A DNA stretch of 64,000 nucleotides from positions 18,136-82,135 of the forward strand of contig JAGFJA010000076.1 in assembly GCA_024103005.1 (NCBI GenBank). The letters run 5' to 3'. The notes below the pieces were generated by a model, which made no database searches, was not told the origin of the DNA, and saw only the letters and a program-made list of their open reading frames with translations. Made by a program: the position numbers and the translations under genes. This DNA is from Saprospiraceae bacterium (lineage in GTDB: Bacteria > Bacteroidota > Bacteroidia > Chitinophagales > Saprospiraceae). Shown piece after piece: positions 1-8,841 of this stretch (positions within the stretch are counted from its first letter, which is position 1; the number at the start of each line of letters is the position of its first letter).

Positions 1-2
1 AT

Positions 3-701
3 TTATTAAAATCAAACTTAAAAAAGACAGATATTATATTTGCCACAGGATATGATTCTACTGTAGCAATAAAAAATCTAATTCAGAAAGAGATTTACTT
101 CCAACCAAGTGGAATAAACGGTATTTTTTTTATAAAATCGAATAAAAATATTAAGAAGGTAAATTTTCATGTGGTTACAGTGGCTAATTTGGTTAAAGTA
201 AAAAATCTGGAGCTTGTAATTTCAATAGCTCAAAAATTACCTGACATTGATTTTAGCATCGTAGGCAAGGGCGATGAAGAAGAATCTTTAAAAAAAAGCA
301 TAATAAAGAAAAATATAAAGAATGTTACTTTGATGGGTTATAAATCCCATGAAGAAGTAAAGGAGCTATACGATAGTTCCGATTGTTTTTTGTTGACCTC
401 ATTGGCCGAGGGTACGCCCACTTCTGCCCTCGAGGCCATGGCAAGTGGATTACCTATAATTACATCTAATGCGGGAGGAATTGAACATATCGTGCAAACG
501 GGAATTAACGGATTCGTAGCTTATGATTATAGGCCAGAAACATACATAGATTATATTAAAACATTGGTCAACTCTCCAGAATTATGCAAAAAGATATCCT
601 CACTTAATAGAGAAATAGCAAAGGATTTTAAGTGGACGAAAGTCGCAGAGAGTATTACTACGAAAACTATTGATTGTTATAACAAAAAAACAAAACATTG
701 A
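3..701 (+). CDS. Glycosyltransferase family 4, 5'-truncated by the window edge
   Basis: C-terminal part of a retaining GT-B glycosyltransferase that would add a sugar to a polysaccharide repeat unit at the inner membrane. The frame is open from base 3 with no stop, and the residues before the GTG at 171 look like normal family sequence (TDIIFATGYDST, then FQPSGING). The gene therefore begins left of the window and 171 is not its start. The C-terminal domain shows EGTPTSALEAMASGLPIITS, the E-x7-E nucleotide-sugar motif of GT4. It overlaps the next gene by four bases (TTGA), so the two are translationally coupled. Sugar specificity cannot be read from the sequence. Confidence 0.85.
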   Translation, partial: LLKSNLKKTDIIFATGYDSTVAIKNLIQKEIYFQPSGINGIFFIKSNKNIKKVNFHVVTVANLVKVKNLELVISIAQKLPDIDFSIVGKGDEEESLKKSIIKKNIKNVTLMGYKSHEEVKELYDSSDCFLLTSLAEGTPTSALEAMASGLPIITSNAGGIEHIVQTGINGFVAYDYRPETYIDYIKTLVNSPELCKKISSLNREIAKDFKWTKVAESITTKTIDCYNKKTKH

Positions 702-1783
702 AAGATCATAAAATACTTCAGATAATTACTGGATTGCGGCCCGGTGGTGCGGAGCGACTATTATTAGATCTCTGCACTAATTTAAAAACAAACGGTATAA
801 AAACTCTTGTTTATTCCGTTAGTCCATTGAATCAGCTTTATAAAAATTTTATTGAAAATGGTATTGAAACAAATATCGTGGTTAAAAAGAGGACCTTGTT
901 CTCTTTTTTTCAAGGAATATCTATGATCTATAAAAGAATAAAAAAAGATGAGATTGAAATAGCACATGCTCATATGTTCCACAGTTTAGTGGCGGCACTA
1001 ATTATAAAAATTTTTTACCCAAAAATCAAAATCGTTTTCACTCCTCATACTACGAATTATTCTGGGAACGCTGCAGACAAACAGGGTCTTAACAGCATAA
1101 TGCGAATGAATTTTATGAGAATAACAAAATCTTTAAGATCTGCTGATATTATCTTTGATACGACCATGAGATCGAATTTTTTAAAAGATAATGCTTTTGT
1201 GATTCCTAATGGTATTGACACTTCAAAATTCATGAAACCAATATCGAAAAATAAAATATTTACTTTCATTTGTGTTGGAAGAATTGATTATGTAAAGAAT
1301 CATCAAGTGCTAATCCCTATCGTTAAAGAATTAATAAAAGAAGGATATGAATTTCAAATCCACCTCGTTGGTCATGGTATTTTGTACGAGGAGTTGAAAG
1401 TTAAAATCAAGACTAATGGATTAACCGAAAAAATACATATGCTAGGCTTTCATGAAAATATCGTAGATTATTTATTAGAATCCCATGTCTTTTTACTCCC
1501 TTCTTTATGGGAAGGCATGCCTTTATCTATATTAGAAGCAGGGGCGAGTCGTTTACCCATCATCACTACTCCAGTAGGTGTCATTCCTTCAATTATTTCC
1601 ACTAACGAGGGTTATGTCGTTCCCTTAGATAATTTTAAGGAGACAATGAAACACACAATGGATAATTATTCAGAAGCTTTACTAAAAGCCTCGTCTTTCC
1701 AAAAGAAGGTCATCAATAGCTATGACATCGAGGTTACAACCCGATCTCATCAAAGACTATATGCATCCTTGATAGAGCGATAA
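698..1783 (+). CDS. Glycosyltransferase family 4
   Basis: 361 residues, full length for GT4. The N-terminal acceptor domain opens with GLRPGGAERLLLDL, the glycine-rich loop with the GGAE signature of GT4 enzymes. HAHMFHS follows near residue 90. The donor-binding domain has EGMPLSILEAGASRLPIITT near residue 275. The start is TTG at 698, overlapping the stop of the upstream gene, and the first residues (MKDHKILQIIT) fit a GT4 N-terminus. The product should act on the cytoplasmic side of the inner membrane in repeat-unit assembly. The acceptor and donor are unknown. Confidence 0.88.
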   Translation: MKDHKILQIITGLRPGGAERLLLDLCTNLKTNGIKTLVYSVSPLNQLYKNFIENGIETNIVVKKRTLFSFFQGISMIYKRIKKDEIEIAHAHMFHSLVAALIIKIFYPKIKIVFTPHTTNYSGNAADKQGLNSIMRMNFMRITKSLRSADIIFDTTMRSNFLKDNAFVIPNGIDTSKFMKPISKNKIFTFICVGRIDYVKNHQVLIPIVKELIKEGYEFQIHLVGHGILYEELKVKIKTNGLTEKIHMLGFHENIVDYLLESHVFLLPSLWEGMPLSILEAGASRLPIITTPVGVIPSIISTNEGYVVPLDNFKETMKHTMDNYSEALLKASSFQKKVINSYDIEVTTRSHQRLYASLIER

Positions 1784-1943
1784 CATTATAAACTACATAT
1801 ATTTGTATTTTAATATCAATGCTTTTAGAATTATAAGTAATTATAAAATTAACTGGAATCTTACCAATCCGTTTTTTTTACTCTCAAGCATTGAGACGAT
1901 TCATGCATTCAGTAGATAAGATAGTAAAGTATATTAGTTGAAT

Positions 1944-2915
1944 ATGGCTACTTTTGAGAATGGAATATTCACAATCTCTTTAGATTTTGAATTACATTGG
2001 GGCGTTGCTCCTAGGTGTTCTATTTCTGAGTATAAACAAAATCTAGATGGTACTAGAGAAGCGATAGAGGGTATGTTAAAAATTTTTGAGAGCAATAATA
2101 TCCACGTAACATGGGCGATTGTTGGCTTCTTGTTCGCTGAAGATAAAAAAGAAATTAAAAGGCTTAATCCCCTCAACCTGCCTCACTACAATAATAGCAA
2201 ATATGACAACTATCGAATCATAGAGGAAGTTGGGAATAATGAAATAGAAGATCCGTATCACTTTGCATCAAGTATAATAGCTAAAATTTTAAAATGTCCA
2301 AATCAGGAAATAGCTTCTCACACCTATTCACATTTATTTCATTTGGAAGATAATATAAATTTTAAAGATATAGAAAATGATATTGTTTCTTTTAAAGCAA
2401 TAACAGAATCCTTAAATGTGCCCATTAATACAATTATATTTCCAAGAAATCAATACAGTCATGAAAGTTTAGACCTCTATTACGAGAACGGATTTCAATT
2501 TTTCCGTGGTAACAATGACAATTTCATAAATCGACCGAGAAAAAGGTCTGAAGAGCACCCAATTATTCGGAGTTTGCGATTTCTTGATAGTTTTTTCCCA
2601 ATCTTCAACAATTTAATTAAACCGCCGCAAAAGACCTCAAATATTTTAATAAATATAAAAGCAAGCAGGTTCTTACGACCATATTCTACAAAATATAAGA
2701 TGTTGGAAAGGTTAAAAATGAGAAGAATTAAAAATGAAATGAGTAAAGCCGCAAAAACTAAGAAATTATATCATTTGTGGTGGCATCCTCATAACTTTGG
2801 TTTAAATACATTGGAAAATTTATGTATGTTACAAGAAATAGTAAATCATTTTAATAGTTTAAAAAAAGAGTACGGTATGATTTCAGCATCATGTAATGAA
2901 TTTGATAATCTTTAG
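1944..2915 (+). CDS. Polysaccharide deacetylase family protein (NodB fold)
   Basis: Carbohydrate esterase 4-like protein of about 323 residues. TISLDFELHWGV near the N-terminus supplies the NodB motif 1 aspartate, and EIASHTYSHLFH supplies the H-x3-H metal-binding motif. WWHPHNFG near the end resembles the C-terminal catalytic histidine region. ATG at 1944 is preferred over the in-frame TTG at 1938. No signal peptide is seen, so the substrate is probably a lipid-linked or nucleotide-linked sugar in the cytoplasm. The gene lies two bases before the formyltransferase-like gene and probably shares its transcript. Removing an N-acetyl group before formylation would be a natural pairing, but that is inference. 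Confidence 0.8.
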   Translation: MATFENGIFTISLDFELHWGVAPRCSISEYKQNLDGTREAIEGMLKIFESNNIHVTWAIVGFLFAEDKKEIKRLNPLNLPHYNNSKYDNYRIIEEVGNNEIEDPYHFASSIIAKILKCPNQEIASHTYSHLFHLEDNINFKDIENDIVSFKAITESLNVPINTIIFPRNQYSHESLDLYYENGFQFFRGNNDNFINRPRKRSEEHPIIRSLRFLDSFFPIFNNLIKPPQKTSNILINIKASRFLRPYSTKYKMLERLKMRRIKNEMSKAAKTKKLYHLWWHPHNFGLNTLENLCMLQEIVNHFNSLKKEYGMISASCNEFDNL

Positions 2916-2917
2916 AT

Positions 2918-3697
2918 ATGAATGACGCTTTAGGAGTATATATATTTTGCGGAAAAGGCAAATCATCTAATTATGTTTATAATTATCTAAAAACAAATTT
3001 CAGAGTTTCTGCGATATACATAGAAAACAAACCAAGTAAGTACTTGATGATGAAGAGAAGGGCCAAAGTACTTGGAGTGAAGAAAGTATTAGGCCAATTA
3101 CTATTTTTGTCTCTGATTCTTCCCATTTTGAAACTTTTTAGCAAAAGAAGAATAAATAAAATTGAAAATGAATTCCATTTAGATGATAAAACCATCCAGT
3201 CCGATACTTTACACTATGTTGAAAATATAAATGAAATTGATTTCTCCAAAGTATTTAAAAACGAAAATCGCGCAATTATCATAATTAATGGGACGAGGAT
3301 TATATCAAAAAAAACATTAAAAAAAATCCCATTTCCTATAATAAATATCCATGTAGGAATTACTCCATTGTTCAGGGGTGTTCATGGCGGATATTGGTCT
3401 CTTCGAACACAGAGAGCTGATTTATTTGGTAGCACATTGCATTTTGTTGACAAAGGTATTGATACTGGCAATGTGATCAAGCAAGTAATTGGATCCCCCA
3501 CAAGCGAAGATAATTTCAGCACATACCCGGTACTGCAATATGGTCTTATATTACCTGAATTACTCGAGACTATTAAAGACTATTCATCAGGATTAGATAT
3601 TGAAACCATTGCACCAATGGTTAGCGAAAGTAAACTAAATTACCATCCGACTTTATCACAGTGGTTATATGGTTATATTAGATATAATATAAAATGA
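2918..3697 (+). CDS. Formyltransferase-like protein (Met-tRNA/amino-sugar formyltransferase fold)
   Basis: 259 residues. The C-terminal half has the formyltransferase core: FPIINIHVGITPLFRGVHGG supplies the Asn and His of the N-H-D triad, and HFVDKGIDTGNVI supplies the downstream aspartate region. This is the pattern of enzymes that transfer a formyl group from N10-formyltetrahydrofolate to an amine, including amino-sugar formyltransferases in O-antigen loci. It overlaps the next glycosyltransferase by four bases (ATGA) and follows a deacetylase, so an N-formylated amino sugar in this polysaccharide is plausible. Residues 40-80 are unusually basic and hydrophobic compared with family members I recall. 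A dedicated fmt gene is an unlikely alternative in this context. Confidence 0.75.
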   Translation: MNDALGVYIFCGKGKSSNYVYNYLKTNFRVSAIYIENKPSKYLMMKRRAKVLGVKKVLGQLLFLSLILPILKLFSKRRINKIENEFHLDDKTIQSDTLHYVENINEIDFSKVFKNENRAIIIINGTRIISKKTLKKIPFPIINIHVGITPLFRGVHGGYWSLRTQRADLFGSTLHFVDKGIDTGNVIKQVIGSPTSEDNFSTYPVLQYGLILPELLETIKDYSSGLDIETIAPMVSESKLNYHPTLSQWLYGYIRYNIK

Positions 3698-4818
3698 AGA
3701 AAATTTCATTTATTATTAATGTTGATTGGTTTCTAATCTCGCATAGACTTCCCATTATAATGGAAGCTAAAAAAAGAAATTTTAAAGTGAGCATATTAAC
3801 AATCAATACTGGGCAAGCCCATATTCTAAGAGAATTAGGCTTCGAAGTTGTTGAACTCCCTACAAGTCGATCGGGTCTAAATGTATTTAACGAATTGAAA
3901 ACGTTAATCAGAATCATTTCGCATCTAAGAAAATTTAAACCAAACATCGTCCATAACGTAACTTTAAAGCCAATTATATATGGCACCTTTGCCGCACGAA
4001 TCAATAGGGTAGAAAAAATTGTGAACGCATTTTCGGGATTAGGGTATGTCTTCACTAACGATACCAGAACGTATGGTCTTCACAAATTAATTCTATTTAT
4101 ATTTAAATTATTATTCAAATCAAATAGAATAACGTTCGTTTTTCAGAATAATGACGATATTAAGCTATTTCTAGATTCCCAAATTTTAGTCAAATCACAA
4201 ATCAATATCATAAAAGGGTCTGGGATTGATTTAAACCAATACAATTACATTCCTCCCCCGTTGAATCCTATAGTTAAGTTCTTACTACCCGCTCGAATGC
4301 TATGGGATAAAGGAGTTTATGAATTCGTTAAAGCTGCATCAATTATAAAAAAGGAAAATCCCGAGAATTTTCAATTTATCCTTGCTGGAAAAATCGATGA
4401 GGAAAACAAAGCACATATTCCTTTAGAAAAAATTCTTGAATGGGAAAAAGATTATCAGATTAAATACCTAGGATTCGTTCAAGACATGAAACGTCTTATA
4501 GCGGATGTTGATGTAGTGGTTTTACCATCTTATCGAGAAGGACTACCTAAGTCTCTCATTGAAGCTTGCGCAATTGGTAGACCTATAATCACAACAGATG
4601 CACCAGGGTGCAAGGACGTTATTGATGACGGAAGATCGGGGATTATAGTACCAGTAAAAGATTATTTAGGACTTTCAAAAGCAATGTTATCTTTGGGCTT
4701 CGATAAAGAGAAAAGGTTAAATATGGGGTTAGAAGCTAGGAAAAAGGCAGAAAAGGAATATTCTATAATTGACGTAATAGATAAGACATTTATAATATAT
4801 GAAGAACCAATTTCCTGA
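3694..4818 (+). CDS. Glycosyltransferase family 4
   Basis: 374 residues. The N-terminal domain begins KKISFIINVDWFLISHRLPI, the pattern of the capsule GT4 group in which the loop reads F-L-x-H-R. FSGLGYVF near residue 115 and YREGLPKSLIEACAIGRPII near residue 280 are further GT4 marks. It is a clear relative of the enzyme at 18433 in this same locus (shared FSGLGYVF/ITGLGYVF and DAPGC/DTSGC motifs). The start overlaps the preceding stop. Likely role: inner-membrane addition of a sugar to the undecaprenyl-linked repeat unit. Confidence 0.88.
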   Translation: MKKISFIINVDWFLISHRLPIIMEAKKRNFKVSILTINTGQAHILRELGFEVVELPTSRSGLNVFNELKTLIRIISHLRKFKPNIVHNVTLKPIIYGTFAARINRVEKIVNAFSGLGYVFTNDTRTYGLHKLILFIFKLLFKSNRITFVFQNNDDIKLFLDSQILVKSQINIIKGSGIDLNQYNYIPPPLNPIVKFLLPARMLWDKGVYEFVKAASIIKKENPENFQFILAGKIDEENKAHIPLEKILEWEKDYQIKYLGFVQDMKRLIADVDVVVLPSYREGLPKSLIEACAIGRPIITTDAPGCKDVIDDGRSGIIVPVKDYLGLSKAMLSLGFDKEKRLNMGLEARKKAEKEYSIIDVIDKTFIIYEEPIS

Positions 4819-4952
4819 AGCTAGAATAATCACCAGCTACGATTTTTTATCTATTGATATCACAGAAATCCATATGAAATAAAATTTTAAAACCTCTTTT
4901 CTCAGCTTAATATAACAATAAGTATAATTCATATTCTACGAAATAATCAAAT

Positions 4953-5864
4953 ATGATAATTGCAATTAGCGGATCATCTGGCTTTGTTGGTCAGAATTTA
5001 AAGGAGTACTTTGATTATAATGCAATTGAAGCTATTGAAATTGCCCTAAGGGATCCAAATTGGCAATCTGCTTTTAAGCTTTTTCCTACTGCCGTAATCC
5101 ATCTCGCCGGCAAAGCTCACGATACACAAAACACATCTTCCTTAGAAGAATATTATAAAGTAAACAGGGACTTAACAATCGATGTCTTTAATGAATTTTT
5201 ACACTCATCAGCTACTGATTTTTTCTTCTTTAGCTCAGTAAAAGCCGTTGCCGACAAAGTTGATGGGTTATTAAAGGAAGACTATACGCCATCACCTCAA
5301 ACTGCTTATGGAAAATCAAAACTCGAAGCTGAATCTTACTTATTAAATCAGGTTCTTCCCTCTAATAAAAGACTCTTTATTATCCGTCCATGTATGATTC
5401 ATGGAAAGAATAATAAGGGTAACCTTAATTTGCTATATCATTTTATAGAAAAGAAATTACCATGGCCACTGGCTGCTTTTGACAATCAAAGATCATTTCT
5501 AAGTGTTGACAATCTCTCGTTTCTAATTTTACAAATGCTAAAAAATAAAAACATTAAGTCGGGAATATACAACTTTGCAGATGATGGATTTCTTTCTACT
5601 AATGAATTAATACAATTAATTGGTAAAAGCCAACATATCAAGCCTAAATTGTGGAAAACCCCCAAACCCATTATTCATGCACTGGGCAGATTGGGAGATC
5701 TGTTACATCTACCGCTTAATTCCGAAAAAGTTAAGAAACTAACAGAATCATACATGGTTTCTAATGAGAAAATAAAGAATGCACTTGATCTCTCAAAATT
5801 GCCAATGTCTATTCAGGATGGAATTAAAAAAACTCTGGATAGCTTTAGTATCAATAACAAATAA
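4953..5864 (+). CDS. NAD-dependent epimerase/dehydratase (extended SDR)
   Basis: 303-residue extended short-chain dehydrogenase acting on a nucleotide-linked sugar. The N-terminal GSSGFVGQNL is the Gly-rich NAD(P) loop, FFFSSVKAV carries the catalytic Ser strand, and YGKSK holds the Tyr/Lys pair. It directly precedes a 4,6-dehydratase homologue and a sugar-phosphate transferase. That trio is known from loci where a 4-keto sugar is made by the dehydratase, reduced by this SDR and loaded on the lipid carrier by the transferase, as in quinovosamine or fucosamine routes. The precise sugar is inference. A gap of 134 bases upstream suggests its own promoter. Confidence 0.82.
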   Translation: MIIAISGSSGFVGQNLKEYFDYNAIEAIEIALRDPNWQSAFKLFPTAVIHLAGKAHDTQNTSSLEEYYKVNRDLTIDVFNEFLHSSATDFFFFSSVKAVADKVDGLLKEDYTPSPQTAYGKSKLEAESYLLNQVLPSNKRLFIIRPCMIHGKNNKGNLNLLYHFIEKKLPWPLAAFDNQRSFLSVDNLSFLILQMLKNKNIKSGIYNFADDGFLSTNELIQLIGKSQHIKPKLWKTPKPIIHALGRLGDLLHLPLNSEKVKKLTESYMVSNEKIKNALDLSKLPMSIQDGIKKTLDSFSINNK

Positions 5865-5891
5865 ACTTGGATCCAAATTAATACGATAATT

Positions 5892-7100
5892 ATGCTGCTT
5901 TTTAATATAGAAAAATTTCTTCGCGATAATATTACTCAAAGATCTGAAAGTCTATTGAAGAAAGATATTGACGATAATAGGATTAAATTGGCACAAGAAA
6001 TCGATGGAAAAAACTTTCTTGTAATTGGTGGGGCCGGTACAATTGGCTCAAACTATATTAAATCAATCCTAAGATTTCAACCGAAAAGCTTGGTTGTTGT
6101 GGATCAAAGTGAAAATGGCCTGACCGAATTAACACGGGATTTACGTAGCAGTGTAAATTTGAATATTCCGGAATCATATATAACTTATCCTTTTGATTTT
6201 GGTGGTAAAATTTTTGAGCGTTTGCTGAAACGGGAAAGGTTTGATGTAATCGCTTGTTTCGCAGCACACAAACATGTTCGAAGTGAAAAAGATCATTTGG
6301 CAATAGAAGCTATGATTAGGAATAACATTTTCAATACCATGAAATTGTTAGAAAACGTTAAAGAAAATCCACCGGCACACTTCTTTTCTGTCTCTACCGA
6401 CAAAGCTGCTAACCCGGTCAACGTGATGGGAGCCACCAAGAAAGTCATGGAACATGTTCTGATGGCTTATACCAAAGAGATAAAAATAAGTACAGCAAGA
6501 TTTGCCAATGTGGCTTTTAGTAACGGTAGTTTGCTTTATGGATTTATTGAGCGTATGTTGAAAAGACAGCCGCTCTCTTCTCCCTCAGACGTAAAAAGAT
6601 ATTTCGTTTCCCCCCAAGAGTCGGGTGAATTATGCATGCTGGCTTCATTATTGGGCGAATCAGGGGATATCTTCTTTCCACATTTAGAAGAAAATTCTAT
6701 GATGAAATTTTCCACGATAGCTGAAAGATTTCTGGAAGAATTAGGATATCGATGCGATTATTGTCAGACTGAGGAAGAAGCTAAACAAAAGGCAGCTACT
6801 TGGACTTCGGATTCTGATACTTATCCGGTATATTTTTTCGAATCAGATACATCGGGCGAAAAAATGTACGAAGAGTTTTACACGGAAAGCGATATTGTAA
6901 ACAACGATCGTTTCAAATCTCTAGGTATCATAAAAAATGCACCTCGACTCCCACAATCAAAAATTCACAATATTATTGATCGCTTTGAAGAATTATTCGA
7001 AAAGGAAATCAATAAGTCCGACATCGTAAATTTATTAGCTGATTTATTGCCGGATTTCCACCATATAGAGACGGGAAAATCTTTAGATCAAAAGATGTAA
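5892..7100 (+). CDS. UDP-N-acetylglucosamine 4,6-dehydratase-like polysaccharide biosynthesis protein
   Basis: 402 residues, the soluble FlaA1/CapD-like SDR type without the membrane domain seen in long WbpM proteins. GGAGTIGSNY near residue 45 is the cofactor loop. STDKAANPVNVMGATKKVME near residue 170 is the family signature, with Asp/Lys acting in 4,6-dehydration and Met replacing the usual catalytic Tyr as in this family. An N-terminal extension of about 40 residues precedes the Rossmann fold. The product would be a UDP-4-keto-6-deoxy amino sugar, which the neighbouring SDR and sugar transferase would process. It lies 27 bases after the SDR and 17 before the transferase. Confidence 0.85.
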   Translation: MLLFNIEKFLRDNITQRSESLLKKDIDDNRIKLAQEIDGKNFLVIGGAGTIGSNYIKSILRFQPKSLVVVDQSENGLTELTRDLRSSVNLNIPESYITYPFDFGGKIFERLLKRERFDVIACFAAHKHVRSEKDHLAIEAMIRNNIFNTMKLLENVKENPPAHFFSVSTDKAANPVNVMGATKKVMEHVLMAYTKEIKISTARFANVAFSNGSLLYGFIERMLKRQPLSSPSDVKRYFVSPQESGELCMLASLLGESGDIFFPHLEENSMMKFSTIAERFLEELGYRCDYCQTEEEAKQKAATWTSDSDTYPVYFFESDTSGEKMYEEFYTESDIVNNDRFKSLGIIKNAPRLPQSKIHNIIDRFEELFEKEINKSDIVNLLADLLPDFHHIETGKSLDQKM

Positions 7101-7117
7101 CCTAAACTTGTTTTAAT

Positions 7118-7789
7118 ATGTACAAAATTATTAAACGTTTGATAGATATTTCCCTTTCGGGACTTGCTATCCTTATCCTAAGCCCACTCATGATACCAAT
7201 TATGATTGGGTTGAAATTGACAGGGGAAGGTTATATTTTTTATCTCCAAGAAAGAATTGGCCTTAAGAACAAACCTTTCCAAATGTTTAAATTTGCCACC
7301 ATGTTGAAAGACAGTCCCAATTTACCCGGAGGAATGATTACAACAAAAGGAGACCCGCGTATTACCCCAATGGGCGGGTTCTTACGAAAAACTAAAATCA
7401 ACGAATTACCCCAATTGCTTAATATTCTATTTGGAGATATGAGTATTGTCGGTCCTCGACCACTTGTCAAAGAAACACTGAACCGCTATCCGAAAGAATT
7501 GAAAGATAAGGTATATAATGTAAAGCCGGGGCTTTCCGGTATTGGGTCAATCATTTTCAGAGATGAAGAAACAATAGTTACAAAAATTAAAGAAGAAGGA
7601 AAAGATCTGGAATCGTTCTTGTTAAACAAGTTATCCCCGCACAAAGCCGAATTAGAAATGTGGTATCAAAAAAACCAATCTTTGTGGGTTGATTCCAAGA
7701 TTGTAATTGTTACTATATGGGTCATTATTTTCCCGTCTTCGGATATTGTGTATAGGTGGTTTAAGGGATTGCCGGAGAGGCCGTTTTAG
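7118..7789 (+). CDS. Initiating sugar-phosphate transferase (bacterial sugar transferase family)
   Basis: 223 residues, the size of the short PglC/WbaP-like phosphoglycosyltransferases. An N-terminal membrane segment (ISLSGLAILILSPLMIPIMI) is followed by the catalytic domain with QERIGLKNKPFQMFKF, the RKTKINELPQLLNI helix and GPRPL, all standard for this family. A hydrophobic stretch close to the C-terminus (IVIVTIWVIIFPS) is also present. It transfers sugar-1-phosphate from the UDP sugar to undecaprenyl phosphate and so starts the repeat unit. As last gene of the AT-rich block it marks the end of the first polysaccharide operon. Confidence 0.9.
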   Translation: MYKIIKRLIDISLSGLAILILSPLMIPIMIGLKLTGEGYIFYLQERIGLKNKPFQMFKFATMLKDSPNLPGGMITTKGDPRITPMGGFLRKTKINELPQLLNILFGDMSIVGPRPLVKETLNRYPKELKDKVYNVKPGLSGIGSIIFRDEETIVTKIKEEGKDLESFLLNKLSPHKAELEMWYQKNQSLWVDSKIVIVTIWVIIFPSSDIVYRWFKGLPERPF

Positions 7790-8005
7790 GAGGGGAATAG
7801 TGAATAATGGAAAGTGTCCGAAGGATTCCTTTGGGAAAAATTGAAAATGAATCAAGACCAGAAAGGCCAACACAACAATCTTGAAAGTGGTGACACAACT
7901 TCCAACTTCTTAACTAAACGGTATTAAACCATATTTCTATTTTTTGCACAATATAAATCCTTAAATCTGCACAATACACCATAAAAAGCCGGAATAAAAA
8001 ATCCC
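7790..8005. other. Intergenic spacer, no gene seen
   Basis: About 215 bases between the sugar transferase and the HicB remnant. No coding frame is supported. Near 7858 it carries a stretch (AGAAAGGCC, then CTTGAAAGTGGTGACACAAC) that resembles the end of the REP-like element at 8530-8640, and one copy of the TCTGCACAAT motif found as a cluster at 8687-8799. Confidence 0.5.
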
Positions 8006-8405
8006 ATGAAACAACTAACCGTAATTATCGAATGAAATGAGGATGCGTTTTTCGCTTATGTTAGAGAGATAGACAGTATCGTAGCGGGTGCCTTGGATTA
8101 TAAAGTGGTGAAATCAAATCTCGAGGAGATGTTGGCTATTGCTCAAGAAGAAGATGATCAGACCAAAAGGTTATTGAGCAAGGGGTACAAAATAAAGTTT
8201 GAAGTTGATCTGTAATCTGTTTTTGATTTGATTCCGGAAGTTAACATCAGCCAACTGGTTAAAACCGGAAACATCAACCCCGAATTGTTGAGACAATATG
8301 TTTCGGGCAGCAAAAAAGCATCAGAGGCTCAGACAAAATAAATCATGAAAGCAATTAAGGAGGTGAGTGAGAAATTGAATGCTATAATGTTGAGTGTAGG
8401 AAATT
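8006..8405 (+). pseudogene. HicB-type antitoxin remnant with in-frame stops
   Basis: Reading from ATG 8006 gives a recognisable HicB-like antitoxin interrupted by a TGA at 8033 and a TAA at 8213. The pieces are MKQLTVIIE, NEDAFFAYVREIDS, YKIKFEVDL, and a C-terminal helix-turn-helix part VFDLIPEVNISQLVKTGNIN followed by LLRQYVSGSKKASEAQ. This is an N-terminal HicB fold plus a DNA-binding tail that would repress its own operon. A further stop at 8339 ends the main frame, and similarity seems to continue for about 20 codons more. No hicA toxin gene is left beside it. A second fragment of the same gene type lies at 10106, on the far side of the ATPase gene. Confidence 0.75.
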
Positions 8406-8529
8406 GAGAAACGAATATTGCGAGGAGAGATTATTGAAAGCTGTATAGGCATAAAAGCAATCTCTCGTGCCATAAGAGATATAGAAAATAGAGAATTTCG
8501 AATCCATGTCGTTTAACGAGTCCAATCAG

Positions 8530-8640
8530 GATGAAAAAGGCCTGAAAGGCCTATACGACCCGGCCCGGGGTGTAAGCCCCAGGGAAAATGTCGAAGACAT
8601 CCAACAGCCCTGAAAGTGGCGACGCCATCGTAAACCTATT
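8530..8640. repeat. REP-like palindromic extragenic element
   Basis: The stretch holds several short inverted repeats: AAAGGCCTGAAAGGCCT and a GC-rich block around CCCGGCCCGGGGTGTAAGCC, followed by ATGTCGAAGACAT and CCCTGAAAGTGGCG. The GC content is far above the flanking AT-rich DNA. I recall similar GGCCTGAAAGGCC/CCCGGGGTGTAAGCCCCGGGG sequences as dispersed repeats in other Bacteroidota, but I cannot search here. No transposase lies next to it. Confidence 0.5.
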
Positions 8641-8686
8641 TACCAAACACCATTATATCTCTATTCCTAATCTCTGTAAATTAAGA

Positions 8687-8799
8687 TTTCTAAAATCTGC
8701 ACAACGAAAAGTCTAAAATCTGCACAATGAAAATCCTTAAAAGTGCACAATAAAATATCTGAAATCTGCACAATGAAATCTCTAAAATCTGCACAATAG
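8687..8799 (+). repeat. Five imperfect 22-23 bp tandem repeats centred on TCTGCACAATGAAA
   Basis: Five consecutive units, about 8687-8709, 8710-8732, 8733-8754, 8755-8777 and 8778-8799, follow the pattern (A)TCTCTAAAATCTGCACAATG with small changes. The spacing is about two helical turns, so the TGCACAA cores face the same side of the DNA. The array ends 13 bases before the -7 box of the ATPase gene, which is where an operator or activator site would sit. A lone copy occurs near 7965. Confidence 0.7.
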
Positions 8800-8811
8800 T
8801 AATTTGTTTCT

Positions 8812-8819
8812 TATCTTTG
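8812..8819 (+). promoter_or_regulatory. Bacteroidota -7 promoter box of the ATPase gene
   Basis: TATCTTTG is a perfect TAnnTTTG box, 22 bases before the TTG start at 8842. No clear -33 TTG element is visible, which suggests dependence on the repeat array just upstream. Confidence 0.55.
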
Positions 8820-8841
8820 CTCCATAAACATTGCATATCAA

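Noticed and set aside
171..701. GTG at 171 as true start of the first glycosyltransferase
   Set aside because: The frame is open to the window edge with family-like residues upstream, so the gene is cut by the window.
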